NCBI GenBank assembly: GCA_013349595.1
Contig: DUZI01000097.1
Span: 1-6,893, forward strand
Direction of reading: 5' to 3'
Length of the DNA stretch: 6,893 bases
DNA from: Nitrospirota bacterium
GTDB lineage: Bacteria; Nitrospirota; Thermodesulfovibrionia; Thermodesulfovibrionales; Dissulfurispiraceae
Shown here piece after piece: positions 6,603-6,893 of the stretch. Position 1 is the first letter of the stretch. The number at the start of each line of letters is the position of its first letter. Made by a program: the position numbers and the translations under genes. The notes under the pieces are model-generated. The model did not search any database. It was given only the letters and a program-made list of their open reading frames with translations, and was not told the origin of the DNA.

Positions 6603-6629
6603 TAAGCTTTTTAGTTCTATCGCCGATTT
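6603..6629 (+). promoter_or_regulatory. Candidate sigma-28 (FliA-type) promoter before the MotE-like gene
   Basis: TAAGCTTT (6603-6610), an 11-nt spacer and GCCGATTT (6622-6629) match the sigma-28 consensus TAAAGTTT-N11-GCCGATAA at 12 of 16 positions, with exact spacing and the intact GCCGAT core. Transcription would begin near 6636, about 30 nt before the ATG at 6668. A late-class promoter would suit a gene acting on the stator. The -35 half deviates at the fourth and fifth bases. It lies inside the putative insertion element, which complicates its origin. Confidence 0.45.
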
Positions 6630-6632
6630 TGG

Positions 6633-6640
6633 GAATAGGC
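6633..6640 (+). repeat. Right copy of the 8-bp direct repeat
   Basis: GAATAGGC is identical to 6432-6439 and lies directly after the right end of the putative element. The segment from here to the ATG at 6668 has no recognisable Shine-Dalgarno. Confidence 0.4.
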
Positions 6641-6667
6641 ATATTTTTTGACATTACTTTATATATC

Positions 6668-6893
6668 ATGAAGAAGATTATTATTTTGACCCTTGTAGCT
6701 TTATTAATTTATATACCTCTTTCAGCACAACAAGAAGGTGCTAAAGCACCTGCAGATGTAAAGGGAAGTAAGACTCAAGAGCCTGCCTCCAAACAAGATA
6801 CTAAAAAGAGCCTTGAAGAAGAGAGACTTGGCATTGTCAAGGCAGATATCCAAAAAGAACTTGAACAACTTAGAAAACTCAAAAAGGAGATTG
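6668..6893 (+). CDS. Secreted coiled-coil protein, probably MotE-like flagellar protein (partial, 3' cut)
   Basis: An ATG frame stays open to the window end, giving 75 residues. Residues 1-20 are a good Sec signal peptide: MKK, a hydrophobic core IIILTLVALLIYIPL, and a likely cleavage after LSA before QQ. A Lys/Gln/Ala-rich linker (about 21-47) follows, then a charged helical segment SLEEERLGIVKADIQKELEQ (48-67) continuing LRKLKKEI, which looks like a coiled coil. Known context: in several non-enteric lineages fliJ is followed by a secreted protein with a coiled coil and a C-terminal MgtE_N-like domain (MotE family), a periplasmic partner of the stator in Campylobacterota. The diagnostic domain would lie beyond the window, so the name is inference. 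No Shine-Dalgarno is visible before the ATG. The frame stays open upstream to 6545, with TTG codons at 6590 and 6629, but a signal peptide from the ATG is the best fit. Confidence 0.6.
   Translation, partial: MKKIIILTLVALLIYIPLSAQQEGAKAPADVKGSKTQEPASKQDTKKSLEEERLGIVKADIQKELEQLRKLKKEI

Larger units (their letters stand above)
6440..6632. mobile_element. Putative MITE-like palindromic insertion element (193 bp, non-coding)
   Basis: This non-coding segment lies between two exact GAATAGGC octamers. It contains a large imperfect inverted repeat (6444-6489 against 6549-6591), and the motif GCGATAG occurs 9 nt in from the left end (6449-6455) and, inverted, 9 nt in from the right end (6617-6623). 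No transposase or other convincing ORF fits inside. Joining the flanks at one octamer copy would leave 29 nt between the fliJ stop and the next ATG, which suits the tight spacing of the rest of the operon. The family is not recognised. An 8-bp duplication is compatible with several IS families. The outer ends agree only partly (about 12 of 18 positions), so the exact boundaries are uncertain, and a locally evolved structured RNA is the alternative. Confidence 0.4.

Noticed and set aside
6648..6665. TTGACA-like -35 with a downstream TATATA
   Set aside because: The hexamers are only about 6 nt apart, far from the required 16-18, and the correctly spaced position falls inside the coding start without a -10 match.
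6545..6667. N-terminal extension of the MotE-like protein (TTG at 6590 or 6629)
   Set aside because: The frame is open and hydrophobic, but that follows from T-rich DNA. The signal peptide starting at the ATG is complete and typical, and no Shine-Dalgarno supports the TTG codons.
1..6893. CRISPR arrays, tRNA or rRNA genes, toxin-antitoxin or defence genes
   Set aside because: I saw no spaced direct repeats, no RNA-gene signatures and no such protein families. Apart from the fliJ-downstream gap, the window is fully explained by a conventional flagellar operon.

Overview
The window is a contiguous, co-directional flagellar basal-body / export-ATPase gene cluster, all on the + strand, in the order 3' end of an NtrC-type regulator, flgB, flgC, fliE, fliF, fliG, fliH, fliI, fliJ, and the 5' part of a secreted coiled-coil protein that is probably MotE-like. 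The DNA is visibly AT-rich and most Arg codons are AGA/AGG. The gene order, a regulator of the sigma-54 activator family immediately upstream and a good sigma-54 (-24/-12) promoter before flgB fit a Gram-negative-type motile bacterium outside the enterics, such as Desulfobacterota, Nitrospirota, Aquificota, Campylobacterota or a related lineage. I cannot name the organism from this window.

Region by region: 1-109 is the C-terminal helix-turn-helix of the regulator. 109-124 is the -24/-12 promoter, which begins on the last base of that gene's stop codon and is followed by an AT-rich leader. 259-3017 encodes the proximal rod proteins (FlgB, FlgC), the MS-ring/rod adaptor (FliE) and the MS ring (FliF). 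3074-4054 encodes the rotor/switch protein FliG, starting with TTG. 4058-6437 encodes the type III export ATPase complex FliH-FliI-FliJ in a very tight arrangement: 3-nt gap, 35-nt overlap, 0-nt gap. 6438-6667 is the largest intergenic stretch and is the one place that is not ordinary. 6668-6893 is the start of a signal-peptide protein cut by the window edge.

How it works together: FliF forms the MS ring, FliE and FlgB/FlgC build the proximal rod on it, FliG couples the MS ring to stator torque, and FliH/FliI/FliJ energise and gate export of the axial proteins. The leader-proximal sigma-54 promoter can plausibly drive the whole block as a middle-class flagellar operon.

I found no undescribed multi-gene system. 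The observation most worth following is the fliJ-downstream gap. It holds a 46/43-nt imperfect inverted repeat inside a segment bounded by an exact 8-bp direct repeat that includes the fliJ stop codon, which suggests a non-autonomous (MITE-like) insertion. A candidate sigma-28 promoter sits at its downstream edge, facing the MotE-like gene.
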